Positions 1-7,022 are shown, counted from the stretch's first letter. The stretch: 15,480 nucleotides of DNA from an uncultured Megasphaera sp. (GCA_902464195.1 CABQJB010000026.1:1-15480), one strand, 5' to 3'. Made by a program: numbers and translations. Notes: a model not told the origin generated them from the letters alone.

Positions 1-159
1 ATTTAGTGAAAAAGAGTACAATGAAATACGTCAAAAAATATGTCATTCTTTACATGATACAGAGGGCCATGGGATTTCAGGAAGGAGAAGTCTTGTTAGC
101 TGCGTTCTTTGGGGATACCTGTGACCTGGATGGGAATACGAATAAAAGGAGGAGTATTC
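1..159. other. AT-rich upstream region with no confident gene
   Basis: This stretch leads into the first hydrolase gene. An open frame from position 6 to 242 exists, but it runs 83 bases into the hydrolase in another frame and has no recognisable domain, so I do not call it a gene. A TACAAT at 17-22 resembles a -10 box, but its -35 would lie at or beyond the window edge. No promoter for the hydrolase can be assigned with confidence. The only clear signal is the ribosome binding site AGGAGG at 147-152. Confidence 0.5.
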
Positions 160-1002
160 ATGATTTCTTTCAAAAAAATGCTGGCCCTGTCGGTGCTGGC
201 CCTGAGTACCTTTACGATGGGAGCCGGCATGAGCCAGGCTAAGACTCAGGCCGTTACCATCAACGGGGACCATGGCAAACTGGCAGCTGTCGTCCAGACG
301 CCGGATAATCAAAAAGAATATCCTATAGTCATCATCATGCATGGCTTCACGGCAGACAAGAACCGGCCGCTCCTGACCAAGCTGGCCGATGATCTGGAAA
401 AAGACGGCATCGCCTCGATCCGCTTCGACTTCAATGGCCATGGCCAGAGTGAAGGCCGTTTCCAGGACATGACCGTGCCCAATGAAATCGAAGATGCCAA
501 GCACGTTTATGAATATGCCAGCCAGCTGCCCGGCGTGACCTCCATCTCCCTGGCCGGTCATTCTCAGGGCGGTGTCGTCGCCAGCATGACGGCTGGTGAA
601 CTGGGGACGCAGAAAGTCAAAGCCCTGGCCCTGATGGCGCCGGCGGCTGTCCTGCGGGAAGACGCCATCCGCGGCAGCCTCTTCGGCACGACTTATGATT
701 CCCTCAATCCGCCGGCTGAAATCCCTATCTTCAAAGGCCTCAAGCTAGGCGCCAACTATGTAAAGACGGCGCGGGATCTGCCTATTTATGAAACGGCTTC
801 GCAGTACCAGGGTCCGGCCTACATGATCCATGGTACTGGTGATACGGTTGTTCCGTATACGTACAGCCTGCGCTACCAGCGCATCTATTTCAAGGGACAG
901 GTCCATCTCGTCGATGGGGAAGACCACTCCTTCACGAAAGATACGGATGGCGCCGCAAAGGCTGTTGCTGATTTCTTCAAGAAGACGTTAAAAGAAGGTT
1001 GA
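160..1002 (+). CDS. Exported alpha/beta hydrolase, cinnamoyl/feruloyl esterase-like
   Basis: This 280-residue serine hydrolase probably cleaves ester bonds outside the cytoplasm, perhaps hydroxycinnamate esters of plant material. Residues 1-27 form a signal peptide: a short basic start (ISFKK), a hydrophobic core and an SQA cleavage-like end. HGF at 61-63 is the oxyanion region. The nucleophile is Ser135 in GHSQGG, with Asp228 in HGTGDT and His256 in GEDHSF. The stretch DFNGHGQSEG and the insert after APAA (about 161-200), which would cap the active site, match what I recall of the Lactobacillus LJ0536 and Butyrivibrio Cin esterases. Those are usually cytosolic, so the signal peptide is notable. 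The start is set by AGGAGG at 147-152, seven bases upstream; an in-frame ATG at 109 lacks such a site and would spoil the signal peptide. Four bases separate it from the next hydrolase gene. Fold and triad are very likely; the substrate is inferred. Confidence 0.88.
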   Translation: MISFKKMLALSVLALSTFTMGAGMSQAKTQAVTINGDHGKLAAVVQTPDNQKEYPIVIIMHGFTADKNRPLLTKLADDLEKDGIASIRFDFNGHGQSEGRFQDMTVPNEIEDAKHVYEYASQLPGVTSISLAGHSQGGVVASMTAGELGTQKVKALALMAPAAVLREDAIRGSLFGTTYDSLNPPAEIPIFKGLKLGANYVKTARDLPIYETASQYQGPAYMIHGTGDTVVPYTYSLRYQRIYFKGQVHLVDGEDHSFTKDTDGAAKAVADFFKKTLKEG

Positions 1003-1006
1003 TATT

Positions 1007-2053
1007 TTGAAAGACAGAAAACAGTGGATCTGGCGAATCGGGATTCCCTTATTCTTTGCCAGCCTGATGCTGTCAGGGCCAGTGACAGGTGCCACTTCGG
1101 TCCAGACATCGCTGCCGGCGTCGTCATCGTCCCAGTCCGGCCAGACAGCGGCAGCCGCTTCTCCGGGAAAGACAGAAAAGATGGGGCTGTGGCAGCGGCT
1201 CTTGCAGCATTTGGCGAATAGCCGCGTCGTCCCTGATGATTATACGAAGACTGTAAAGACTGGCGGCGACATTGAACGCACGTACCTGGCAGCCGGGCCG
1301 GATGCGGTGGCTCATGAAGTAATCGAAGCTCCGAAACCGATGAAGAACTATGAAATCTATTATCCTGCGGCTTTGACCGAGACGAAGCAGGTCTATCCGG
1401 CCGTCGTCATGGTCAACGGGTCCGGTACGCCGGCTACCCGCTATCCGGCTATGTTCGAACACCTGGCTTCGTGGGGCTTCATCGTCATCGGCAATGAAGA
1501 TCCCGGTACCGGTACAGGGGAATCAGCCGATAAGACGACAGAGAAACTCCTGGCCCTCAACCGGGACCCGGCAAGTCCCTTTTTTGGCCGCATTGCCGAA
1601 GACCGCATCGGCATTTCCGGTCATTCCCAAGGCGGGGGCGGCGTGTTCAATGCCATTACTTCACAGCCGCATCATGGGGCTTATCGGACTGCCGTAGCCC
1701 TGTCCCCGACGAATGAACAACTGGCCAAATCCGTGCATTGGGACTATAATCCGCAGGCCGTACAGGTTCCCATCCTGATGCTGGCAGGAACGAAAGGCGA
1801 TTTTGAAATGAAGCTGGTCCTGCCGGAAAAAGAAATGAAATCTTTATATGACCGGATTCCTTCACCGAAAGTCATGGCCCGGCGCAAAGGCGCTGAGCAT
1901 GGACAGACGCTCTATGAATGCGATGGTTACGTCACGGCCTGGCTGCGCTGGCAATTGATGGGCGATGAGCAGGCCGGGAAAGCCTTTACAGGCCCGTCCC
2001 CAGAATTGGCCCATAATCGTTGGTACGAAGAGGTAAAAAAGAGACTGCCTTGA
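1007..2053 (+). CDS. Exported alpha/beta hydrolase, chlorophyllase/dienelactone hydrolase/PETase-like
   Basis: A 348-residue secreted or membrane-tethered serine hydrolase of unknown substrate. Residues 1-29 look like a signal peptide or anchor (KDRKQWIWR, then a hydrophobic stretch). A Ser/Ala/Gln-rich linker follows at about 30-58. The hydrolase domain runs from about 110 to 320. VMVNGSG at 134-140 supplies the oxyanion region, Ser207 in GISGHSQGGGG is the nucleophile, Asp265 in AGTKGD and His298 in GAEHG are the likely remaining triad members. The arrangement fits the chlorophyllase/PET-hydrolase-like group rather than the esterase family of the gene before it. The start is TTG with AGAAGG about nine bases upstream, inside the end of the previous gene, so the two are probably co-transcribed and translationally linked. 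The stop codon lies in the loop of the downstream terminator. Function beyond ester or related hydrolysis cannot be read from the sequence. Confidence 0.85.
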   Translation: MKDRKQWIWRIGIPLFFASLMLSGPVTGATSVQTSLPASSSSQSGQTAAAASPGKTEKMGLWQRLLQHLANSRVVPDDYTKTVKTGGDIERTYLAAGPDAVAHEVIEAPKPMKNYEIYYPAALTETKQVYPAVVMVNGSGTPATRYPAMFEHLASWGFIVIGNEDPGTGTGESADKTTEKLLALNRDPASPFFGRIAEDRIGISGHSQGGGGVFNAITSQPHHGAYRTAVALSPTNEQLAKSVHWDYNPQAVQVPILMLAGTKGDFEMKLVLPEKEMKSLYDRIPSPKVMARRKGAEHGQTLYECDGYVTAWLRWQLMGDEQAGKAFTGPSPELAHNRWYEEVKKRLP

Positions 2054-2070
2054 GCGGCAGCCTCTTTTTT
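2035..2070. terminator. Bidirectional Rho-independent terminator
   Basis: A stem of GAGACTGCC (2041-2049) with GGCAGCCTC (2056-2064) has one A/C mismatch and a six-base loop. It is flanked by six A (2035-2040) and six T (2065-2070), so the RNA of either strand ends in a U-run. It serves the two hydrolase genes on plus and the glycosyltransferase pair on minus, which converge here. The hydrolase stop TGA (2051-2053) sits in the loop. Confidence 0.9.
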
Positions 2071-2076
2071 CGAATC

Positions 2077-3015
2077 CTATGATTTCTTTTCCCGCGTACT
2101 TTCGCCGACGATGTAAGGCGGTCGGCCTTTGCTTTCGTTATAGATGCGGCCGACGTATTCGCCGAGGATGCCCATGAAGGTGAACTGGACGCCGCCGATG
2201 AAGAGGATGAGGGAGATGAGAGATGGATAGCCTGGGACGTCTTCGCCGTAGAGCAAGGTGCGCAGGACGATGAAGACGAGGTAGATGGCGGCGATGATGG
2301 CCAGGAAACAGCCGGCGAAGGCAGCGATGCGCAAGGGCGCCGTCGTGAAGCTGGTAATGCCGTCGATGGCCAGGTTGAAGAGCTTCCAGTAGTTCCACTT
2401 GGTCTTGCCTGCAGCCCGGGGCGGCCGGTCGAAGAGGATTTCTTTCTTCTCAAAGCCAATCCAGCTGAACAGGCCCTTGGTGTAGCGCTGACATTCGCGC
2501 AGGCTGCGCAGTGCCTTGACGCAGCGCCTGTCGAGGAGACGGAAGTCGCCGACGTCTTCCTGGACCGGGACGGGGGACAATTTCTTGAGCAGGCGGTAAT
2601 AGACGTGGCTCGACCATTTCTTGAAGAACGTTTCCCCTTCGCGGCGCCGGCGGCGGGCCGAGACGTCGCGGTAGCCTTTTTCCCACCAGGCGATCATGTC
2701 CGGCAGGAGTTCCGGCGGGTCCTGAAGGTCGGCGTCCATGATGACCAGGGCGTCGCCTTCGGCGTAGTCCATGCCGGCCAGCATGGCTGCTTCCTTGCCG
2801 AAGTTACGCGACAGGGATACGTAGGCGACGCGCTTATCTTTTTCGTGGAGCTGGCGCAGAATGGGCAGGGTCTGGTCACGGCTGCCGTCGTTGACGAAGA
2901 TGAAGGTGAAGGCGTAGTCTGGCAGGGCGTCGATGACGGCGCACGTCCGCTGGTAGAACTGGGGCAGGACGGCTTCTTCGTTATAACAGGGGACAAGGAT
3001 GTCGATTTGCTTCAT
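2077..3015 (-). CDS. GT2 polyprenyl-phosphate glycosyltransferase (ArnC/GtrB/DPM-like)
   Basis: A 312-residue family 2 glycosyltransferase expected to move a sugar from a nucleotide sugar onto undecaprenyl phosphate at the inner face of the membrane. The GT-A domain (about 1-225) begins with ILVPCYNEE, has VNDGS at 41-45 and the metal-binding DADLQDPP at 94-101. Acceptor-side motif QRYTKGLFSWIG lies near 176-187. Two membrane helices follow at about 229-252 and 264-287, ending in GEYVGRIYNE, the usual tail of the GtrB/ArnC/YkcC group. Length is typical. The start overlaps the stop of the ArnT-like gene (ATGA, 3012-3015), and AGGAGG lies nine bases upstream inside that gene, so the two are coupled. 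The pairing implies this enzyme makes the lipid-linked sugar that the ArnT-like protein uses. Which sugar is unknown; I see no arnA or arnB in the window. Confidence 0.92.
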   Translation of the reverse strand: MKQIDILVPCYNEEAVLPQFYQRTCAVIDALPDYAFTFIFVNDGSRDQTLPILRQLHEKDKRVAYVSLSRNFGKEAAMLAGMDYAEGDALVIMDADLQDPPELLPDMIAWWEKGYRDVSARRRRREGETFFKKWSSHVYYRLLKKLSPVPVQEDVGDFRLLDRRCVKALRSLRECQRYTKGLFSWIGFEKKEILFDRPPRAAGKTKWNYWKLFNLAIDGITSFTTAPLRIAAFAGCFLAIIAAIYLVFIVLRTLLYGEDVPGYPSLISLILFIGGVQFTFMGILGEYVGRIYNESKGRPPYIVGESTREKKS

Positions 3016-4688
3016 CGCTTATCGCCTCCTGCCGCAGCCTGGTTCAGGAGGACCGTATAGTCTTCCACATCGAGGCGCTGTGCCGGTTCCGTACTCAGGA
3101 CGCGAAGGGCTTCGTCGCGGTATTTCGGCTGGACGACGACCAACGCCGGCTGATCGCTGTTCCAGAGATCATACAGGTCCTGGCTGCCGTAGTACATGCC
3201 AGTCCGGTCTGTGTGATGGATGCCGAATTCCAGTTCGCCCATGAAGTTGCCGGCGGCAATGGGCCGGTCCAGGTAGTAGACCAGGCCGGGCATGAACGAG
3301 CCGTACATGATGATCGGCGTGCTGTCCGGGACGTTCAGGGCCCGGATGTCCTGGCTGACTGTATAGGCCGTCTGGTGGTCGTGAATCTGGCCCTGGACCT
3401 GATGGGCGCCGAGGCCGAAGCCATAGGCCATGCAGCAGAGGATGACCAGGACCGAAAGGAAATCCCGCTTGCGGTGCCAGACCCAGGCCGCAGCCAGGGT
3501 GCCGACAAGGAGCGAGGCGATGAGCAGGCCGCCGTGGGTCAGGAAGTCGGCGACGGTCAGGAAATCGGTGTGCATAAGGTAGACGATGCCCGCTGCCGTG
3601 AACAGCAGACAGAGGATGGCGTTGATGACGAAACTGTGGCCGAGCCAGCGCCCTTCCTGACGGCAGTGCTCAATGGACGCGGCCAGGAGGACCGACAGAG
3701 GCAGCCAGCAGGGCAGGATGTACGTCGGCAGTTTCGAGTCGGAAATACTGTAGAAGACGTAAATCAGGCCGGCCCAGAGGGTGAGCAGTAACAGATCCTG
3801 TTTATGCCGCAGGGAACCGGGCTTGCGGAAAATCCCGTCTTTGCTGAAGAACGTCGCCACGAAGCCCGTCCAGGGCATGAGACCGGCGATGAGGACCGGG
3901 ACGAAGTAGTACCAGGGATGGAAGCGTTCGTGCATCTTGGTGGCAAAGCGCAGGAAGTGTTCGCGGATGAAGAAGAAATAGAAGAAGTCCGGATTCTTCT
4001 GGCAGACCAGGTAGTACCAGGGTACGGCGATGACCAGGAAGAGGACGATGCCCGGCAGGTAGAAGAGCTTGAGGAAGAGGCGCGGCCGCTTGCTCAGCAG
4101 GGCATACCAGAAGAGGATGCCAAAGGGGAAGACGATGGCGATGAGGCCTTTCGTGAGCATACCGAAGCCCATGGCGGCGTAGAAGACGAGCAGGTACTTC
4201 TTATTCTCCGTCCGTTCAAAGACGTAGAACGAGACCAGGCAGGCGTCGATGAAAAAGGTCAGGGCCATGTCCATGACGCCGATAGAGGCGACGATGAGCT
4301 GCAGCGCCGACGTAGCTACGATGACGGCAGCCAGAAGCCCTGTGCGCCGGTTGTACATCGTCTTGGCCAGCCAGAAGGCCAGGAAGACATTCCCAAGGCC
4401 CGTCAGGGCCGGCAGGATGCGGCCCGTGAATTCACGGAAACCGAAGAGCTCCATGGACAGGGCTGTGACCCAGTATTGGAAAATAGGCTTCTCGAAATAA
4501 GGCATGTAATCGAAGTGGGGCGTAATGTAGTCGCCGGAGAGGGCCATTTCCATGGCGACCCGATGATAACGCCCTTCATCGAGTTCAATGAGATGATACG
4601 ACCCGATGTGGGCCAGGTACAAAAAGGCTGCAGCGGCGATGAAGAGACCCATCAAAAAGCGCCGGTGGCGGCGAAGTGCGTCAGTCAT
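3012..4688 (-). CDS. ArnT-like lipid-carrier-dependent glycosyltransferase (GT83/PMT superfamily)
   Basis: A 558-residue integral membrane enzyme predicted to transfer a sugar from undecaprenyl phosphate to an acceptor, such as lipid A, another glycolipid or a protein, on the periplasmic side. The N-terminal helix (about 11-29) is followed by the acidic loop LDEGRY with Asp37-Glu38, the hallmark catalytic/metal site of ArnT and protein mannosyltransferases. YFEKPIFQYW follows soon after, like the KPP-YW motif of ArnT. Many hydrophobic segments run to about residue 435, and the remaining soluble C-terminal domain contains MYGSFMPGLVYYLDRP. Length fits ArnT (about 550). AGGAGG at 4695-4700 lies six bases before the ATG. 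It is first in a unit with the GT2 gene. In Proteobacteria ArnT adds aminoarabinose and gives polymyxin resistance; here the sugar and acceptor are unknown. Family is secure, exact role inferred. Confidence 0.9.
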   Translation of the reverse strand: MTDALRRHRRFLMGLFIAAAAFLYLAHIGSYHLIELDEGRYHRVAMEMALSGDYITPHFDYMPYFEKPIFQYWVTALSMELFGFREFTGRILPALTGLGNVFLAFWLAKTMYNRRTGLLAAVIVATSALQLIVASIGVMDMALTFFIDACLVSFYVFERTENKKYLLVFYAAMGFGMLTKGLIAIVFPFGILFWYALLSKRPRLFLKLFYLPGIVLFLVIAVPWYYLVCQKNPDFFYFFFIREHFLRFATKMHERFHPWYYFVPVLIAGLMPWTGFVATFFSKDGIFRKPGSLRHKQDLLLLTLWAGLIYVFYSISDSKLPTYILPCWLPLSVLLAASIEHCRQEGRWLGHSFVINAILCLLFTAAGIVYLMHTDFLTVADFLTHGGLLIASLLVGTLAAAWVWHRKRDFLSVLVILCCMAYGFGLGAHQVQGQIHDHQTAYTVSQDIRALNVPDSTPIIMYGSFMPGLVYYLDRPIAAGNFMGELEFGIHHTDRTGMYYGSQDLYDLWNSDQPALVVVQPKYRDEALRVLSTEPAQRLDVEDYTVLLNQAAAGGDKR

Positions 4689-4720
4689 AGAATACCTCCT
4701 ATATATATGCGTTACTATAT

Positions 4721-4749
4721 AGTATACAGGAAGTTTCTAAATAAATCAT
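4721..4749 (-). promoter_or_regulatory. Candidate promoter of the ArnT-like gene
   Basis: On the minus strand TATACT (4721-4726) is a good -10 box. At 17 bases the -35 position (4744-4749) reads ATGATT, which is poor. The start would be near 4714, giving a short leader of about 26 bases with the ribosome binding site in it. The weak -35 could mean activator dependence; palindromes lie upstream at 4776-4798. Confidence 0.4.
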
Positions 4750-4775
4750 AAAGGAAATGACAATTTACTATCTTT

Positions 4776-4798
4776 TCACATTTCTGTGACATATGTCA
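4776..4798. promoter_or_regulatory. Overlapping palindromes upstream of the ArnT-like gene, candidate operator
   Basis: Two inverted repeats overlap: TCACA-N4-TGTGA (4776-4789) and the perfect 12-base palindrome TGACATATGTCA (4787-4798). A third, wider repeat pairs AAATGACA (4755-4762) with TGTCATTT (4794-4801). They lie between the transporter stop and the ArnT-like promoter, about 65-80 bases before the expected start, a usual place for an activator site. No T-run follows on the minus strand, so a terminator for the transporter gene is less likely. Factor unknown. Confidence 0.4.
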
Positions 4799-4806
4799 TT
4801 TTTACC

Positions 4807-5667
4807 TTAATGCATCATGGGCAGGCGCGGCCGTTTGGGTTTGACGATGAGCAGGACGCCGCCCAGGACCAGGAGGATACCCAGGGCCGTATGCCAGGTG
4901 AAGGCTTCGCCCAGGACGAGGATACCGCTGACGACGCCGACGACGGGGACGACCAGGATGGCGACGCCGGCCTTGCCGGCTTCCATATGGGCGAGAATAT
5001 AATTCCATAAGAAGAAACCGACAGCTGCAGCCAGGATGCCGTTATAGAGCAGACAGGCGGCAGCTGTTGTTGTCCAGTGGATGGACGGCTGCGGAATGAT
5101 TAGGGCGACGATGAAGAGCAGGAGCGAGCCGACGACCATCTGCCAGGCTGAATAGGGCAGGGGCGGGCAGTCCTGGAGGTGCCGTTTCAGGATGATGCCC
5201 GATGCGGCCCAGGCGGCGGCCCCGGCGAGGACGATGGAGACGGCCGTCATATTGCCCAGGTCATGGATGTCCATGAGGACGAAGAGGCCGACGATGCAGA
5301 TGGCGATGCCGGTTATCTTCCGGAGCGTCAGCCTTTCTTTGAGGAAGAACTGGGCCAGAATGGCCATCCACACGGGCATGGTGTAGTTCAGTACGGAAAC
5401 GACGCCGGCCGTCAGCGAATACATACCGATTTGCATGCAGACATTGTTGACAGCAATCTGCAAGATGCCCGTAGCGGCGATCCACTTCCAGTACTTCCGT
5501 TCCGGGACGGGGATACGACGCCAGGCGCAGACCGAGAGCATGACGGCGGCGCCGATGAGGAAGCGGAAGGCCACGAACAGGACGGGCGGGAAGTAAGCAT
5601 TGGCCATCTTCATGACGACCCAGTTGAAACCCCAGATGGCATATAATAGAAATAAAGCACGCATCAT
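4807..5667 (-). CDS. EamA/DMT-superfamily transporter
   Basis: A 286-residue inner-membrane permease of the drug/metabolite transporter superfamily, probably a small-molecule exporter. It is built from two repeated EamA halves with about ten hydrophobic helices. The first half begins LYAIWGFNWVVMK, a typical EamA opening, and contains TMPVWMAILAQFFLKERL. The second half contains AWAASGIILKR and ends with VLGEAFTWHTALGILLVLGGVLLI. The tail is short and basic (KPKRPR). Length and layout are standard. The ATG at 5665-5667 has AGAAGGTG about seven bases upstream; a second ATG follows immediately and cannot be excluded. It has its own promoter at 5709-5737 and is divergent from coaE. It lies upstream of the ArnT-like gene on the same strand with a 118-base gap, and I see no clear terminator between them. 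Substrate cannot be predicted. Confidence 0.92.
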   Translation of the reverse strand: MMRALFLLYAIWGFNWVVMKMANAYFPPVLFVAFRFLIGAAVMLSVCAWRRIPVPERKYWKWIAATGILQIAVNNVCMQIGMYSLTAGVVSVLNYTMPVWMAILAQFFLKERLTLRKITGIAICIVGLFVLMDIHDLGNMTAVSIVLAGAAAWAASGIILKRHLQDCPPLPYSAWQMVVGSLLLFIVALIIPQPSIHWTTTAAACLLYNGILAAAVGFFLWNYILAHMEAGKAGVAILVVPVVGVVSGILVLGEAFTWHTALGILLVLGGVLLIVKPKRPRLPMMH

Positions 5668-5708
5668 AGGTGAACACCTTCTTTTTTTAGAAATTGATTA
5701 GCAACCTT

Positions 5709-5737
5709 ATTTTATCGGACGGGAGAGGAGAAATCAA
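5709..5737 (-). promoter_or_regulatory. Promoter of the EamA transporter gene
   Basis: On the minus strand TTGATT (5732-5737, four of six consensus) and TAAAAT (5709-5714, five of six) are separated by exactly 17 bases. The expected start is near 5702, leaving a leader of about 35 bases. It is back to back with the coaE promoter. Confidence 0.65.
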
Positions 5738-5753
5738 GGCAATGGCCCGTCCG
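5716..5753. repeat. Inverted repeat between divergent promoters, candidate operator
   Basis: CGGACGGG (5716-5723) and CCCGTCCG (5746-5753) form a perfect 8-base inverted repeat with a 22-base spacer. The left arm lies in the -10/-35 spacer of the transporter promoter, and the right arm ends eight bases before the coaE -35. Transcription diverges here, so a terminator is not expected, which favours a protein-binding site. This is inference; a GC-rich repeat could also arise by chance. Confidence 0.4.
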
Positions 5754-5761
5754 GCAGGGCA

Positions 5762-5790
5762 TGGACAGACAGGCCGGGAACGGCTATAAT
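5762..5790 (+). promoter_or_regulatory. Promoter of coaE
   Basis: TGGACA (5762-5767, five of six consensus) and a perfect TATAAT (5785-5790) stand 17 bases apart. The start would be near 5797, giving a short leader of about 26 bases that includes the ribosome binding site AGGAGG at 5807-5812. It probably drives coaE and the lytic transglycosylase gene. Confidence 0.75.
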
Positions 5791-5822
5791 GGAAGAAAAG
5801 ATTTACAGGAGGAGCGATTCTT

Positions 5823-6431
5823 ATGTTACATATTGGCCTGACCGGCGGCATTGCCTCCGGCAAGAGTACCGTTGTCACCATGCTGCGCAAATTGGGGGCA
5901 GGCATCGTCGACTGCGACGTCATCGCCCACGACGTCGTCGAACCCGGTTCGGAAGGACTTGCAGCCGTCGCCGCGGCTTTTGGACCGAAGACGCTCTTAG
6001 CCGACGGTTCCATGGACCGGGCCTACATCGGCAGCGTCGTCTTTGGCGATAAGGCGAAGAAAGCGCAGCTCGAAGCCATTCTTTTCCCCCTCATCCATGC
6101 CGGCATCGACGGGGAAATCAAAAAAATCGAAGAAAATAAAAAAAATCCTGTCATTTTCCTTGACATGCCCCTGCTTTATGAGGTAAAATACGATTCGTAC
6201 GTTGACGAAACGTGGCTGGTGTACGTCGATCCGGTAACGCAGCTTACGCGGCTGATGAAGCGGAACGGCTATTCCGAAAGTGAAGCACTGGCACGGATTC
6301 ATGCACAGCTTCCTATCGACGAAAAACGGTCTTTAGCACAGGTCATCATCGACAATACCGGCTCTCCGGAAGAGACGCAGAAACAGGTACTCGTCGCATG
6401 GCAGGCCTTGATGGACCGCATCAAAGGGTAG
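5823..6431 (+). CDS. coaE: Dephospho-CoA kinase
   Basis: This 202-residue enzyme phosphorylates the 3' hydroxyl of dephospho-CoA using ATP, the last step of coenzyme A synthesis, in the cytosol. The P-loop GGIASGKST is at 8-16. DCD at 30-32 is the conserved acidic substrate motif (usually DAD). VIFLDMPLLYE near 110-120 is the family core strand with its Leu-Leu-Tyr/Phe-Glu ending. The lid-like helix RNGYSESEALARI and the late motif IDNTGS complete the pattern. Length is typical of bacterial CoaE. ATG at 5823 has AGGAGG ten bases upstream and a strong promoter before it. It is followed after ten bases by the lytic transglycosylase gene, so the two likely share a transcript. Nothing is missing or odd. 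Confidence 0.97.
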   Translation: MLHIGLTGGIASGKSTVVTMLRKLGAGIVDCDVIAHDVVEPGSEGLAAVAAAFGPKTLLADGSMDRAYIGSVVFGDKAKKAQLEAILFPLIHAGIDGEIKKIEENKKNPVIFLDMPLLYEVKYDSYVDETWLVYVDPVTQLTRLMKRNGYSESEALARIHAQLPIDEKRSLAQVIIDNTGSPEETQKQVLVAWQALMDRIKG

Positions 6432-6441
6432 GGAGAAGACG

Positions 6442-7017
6442 TTGAGAAAAAGAGCAAGCACCAAAGGGAAAATCATCATAGCGGCATTATTGATATGTCT
6501 GTCCGCATCGTACTTTTATTCTTGGAAAGATGATGTCATGCGGAAGTTCGTATACCCCCTCCAGTATGATTATCTGGTCCGGCAGTATGCCTACGAAGAC
6601 AAAGTCGACCCCGCCCTGGTGGCGTCCGTCATCTTAGTGGAAAGCAAGTTTGACGAACGGGCAGCTTCCCAGCCCGGTGCCTATGGCCTCATGCAGATCA
6701 TGCCCGACACGGCACAATGGATTGCCGATGAAATGGGGATGACCGACTACACGCCTGAAAAACTCAGCGATGTCCGTACAAACATCAGGTTGGGAACCTG
6801 GTATCTGGCCTACTTATTGAAGGAATACGACGGGAATCAAGTACTGGCCTTGGCTGCGTATAATGCCGGCCGGGGACATGTCGACTCGTGGATCCAGAAA
6901 TATGGCTGGACGAAAAATTTTCAAGAAATTGAAAAAATCCCCTTTTCAGAAACGCGAGAATATGTTAGAATAGTCTTGCTGAACGAAAAGCATTACAAAC
7001 AGCTTTACGATTTCTGA
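6442..7017 (+). CDS. Membrane-anchored lytic transglycosylase (SLT domain)
   Basis: A 191-residue enzyme that cuts the N-acetylmuramic acid to N-acetylglucosamine bond of peptidoglycan, forming the anhydro product. A basic start (RKRASTKGK) and one hydrophobic helix (about 10-27) anchor it, with the catalytic domain outside. The SLT goose-lysozyme-like domain spans about 48-180: the catalytic Glu67 is in VILVESKF, followed by GAYGLMQIMPDTA at 79-91, AAYNAG at 138-143 and ETREYV at 170-175. It is short and has no LysM or other wall-binding domain. The start is TTG at 6442 with GGGAGAAG a few bases upstream. It sits ten bases after coaE. A promoter for the following tRNA is embedded in its last 75 bases. 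Family assignment is secure; the specific cellular role (growth, secretion or recycling) cannot be told. Confidence 0.94.
   Translation: MRKRASTKGKIIIAALLICLSASYFYSWKDDVMRKFVYPLQYDYLVRQYAYEDKVDPALVASVILVESKFDERAASQPGAYGLMQIMPDTAQWIADEMGMTDYTPEKLSDVRTNIRLGTWYLAYLLKEYDGNQVLALAAYNAGRGHVDSWIQKYGWTKNFQEIEKIPFSETREYVRIVLLNEKHYKQLYDF
6943..6971 (+). promoter_or_regulatory. Candidate promoter of tRNA-Leu inside the transglycosylase gene
   Basis: TTTTCA (6943-6948) and TAGAAT (6966-6971, five of six consensus) are 17 bases apart, with a TGT extension just before the -10. The start would be near 6978, about 45 bases before the mature tRNA. It lies wholly within the end of the preceding coding region. 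Confidence 0.5.
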
Positions 7018-7022
7018 GTTAT

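Noticed and set aside
6..242. Small open frame before the first hydrolase
   Set aside because: It overlaps the hydrolase signal peptide in another frame, has no clear ribosome binding site and no recognisable domain.
3804..4751. Plus-strand open frame of 315 codons opposite the ArnT-like gene
   Set aside because: The translation is a run of Glu, Asp, Gly and Arg, as expected from the reverse of a hydrophobic membrane protein gene. The minus-strand gene has motifs, a binding site and a promoter.
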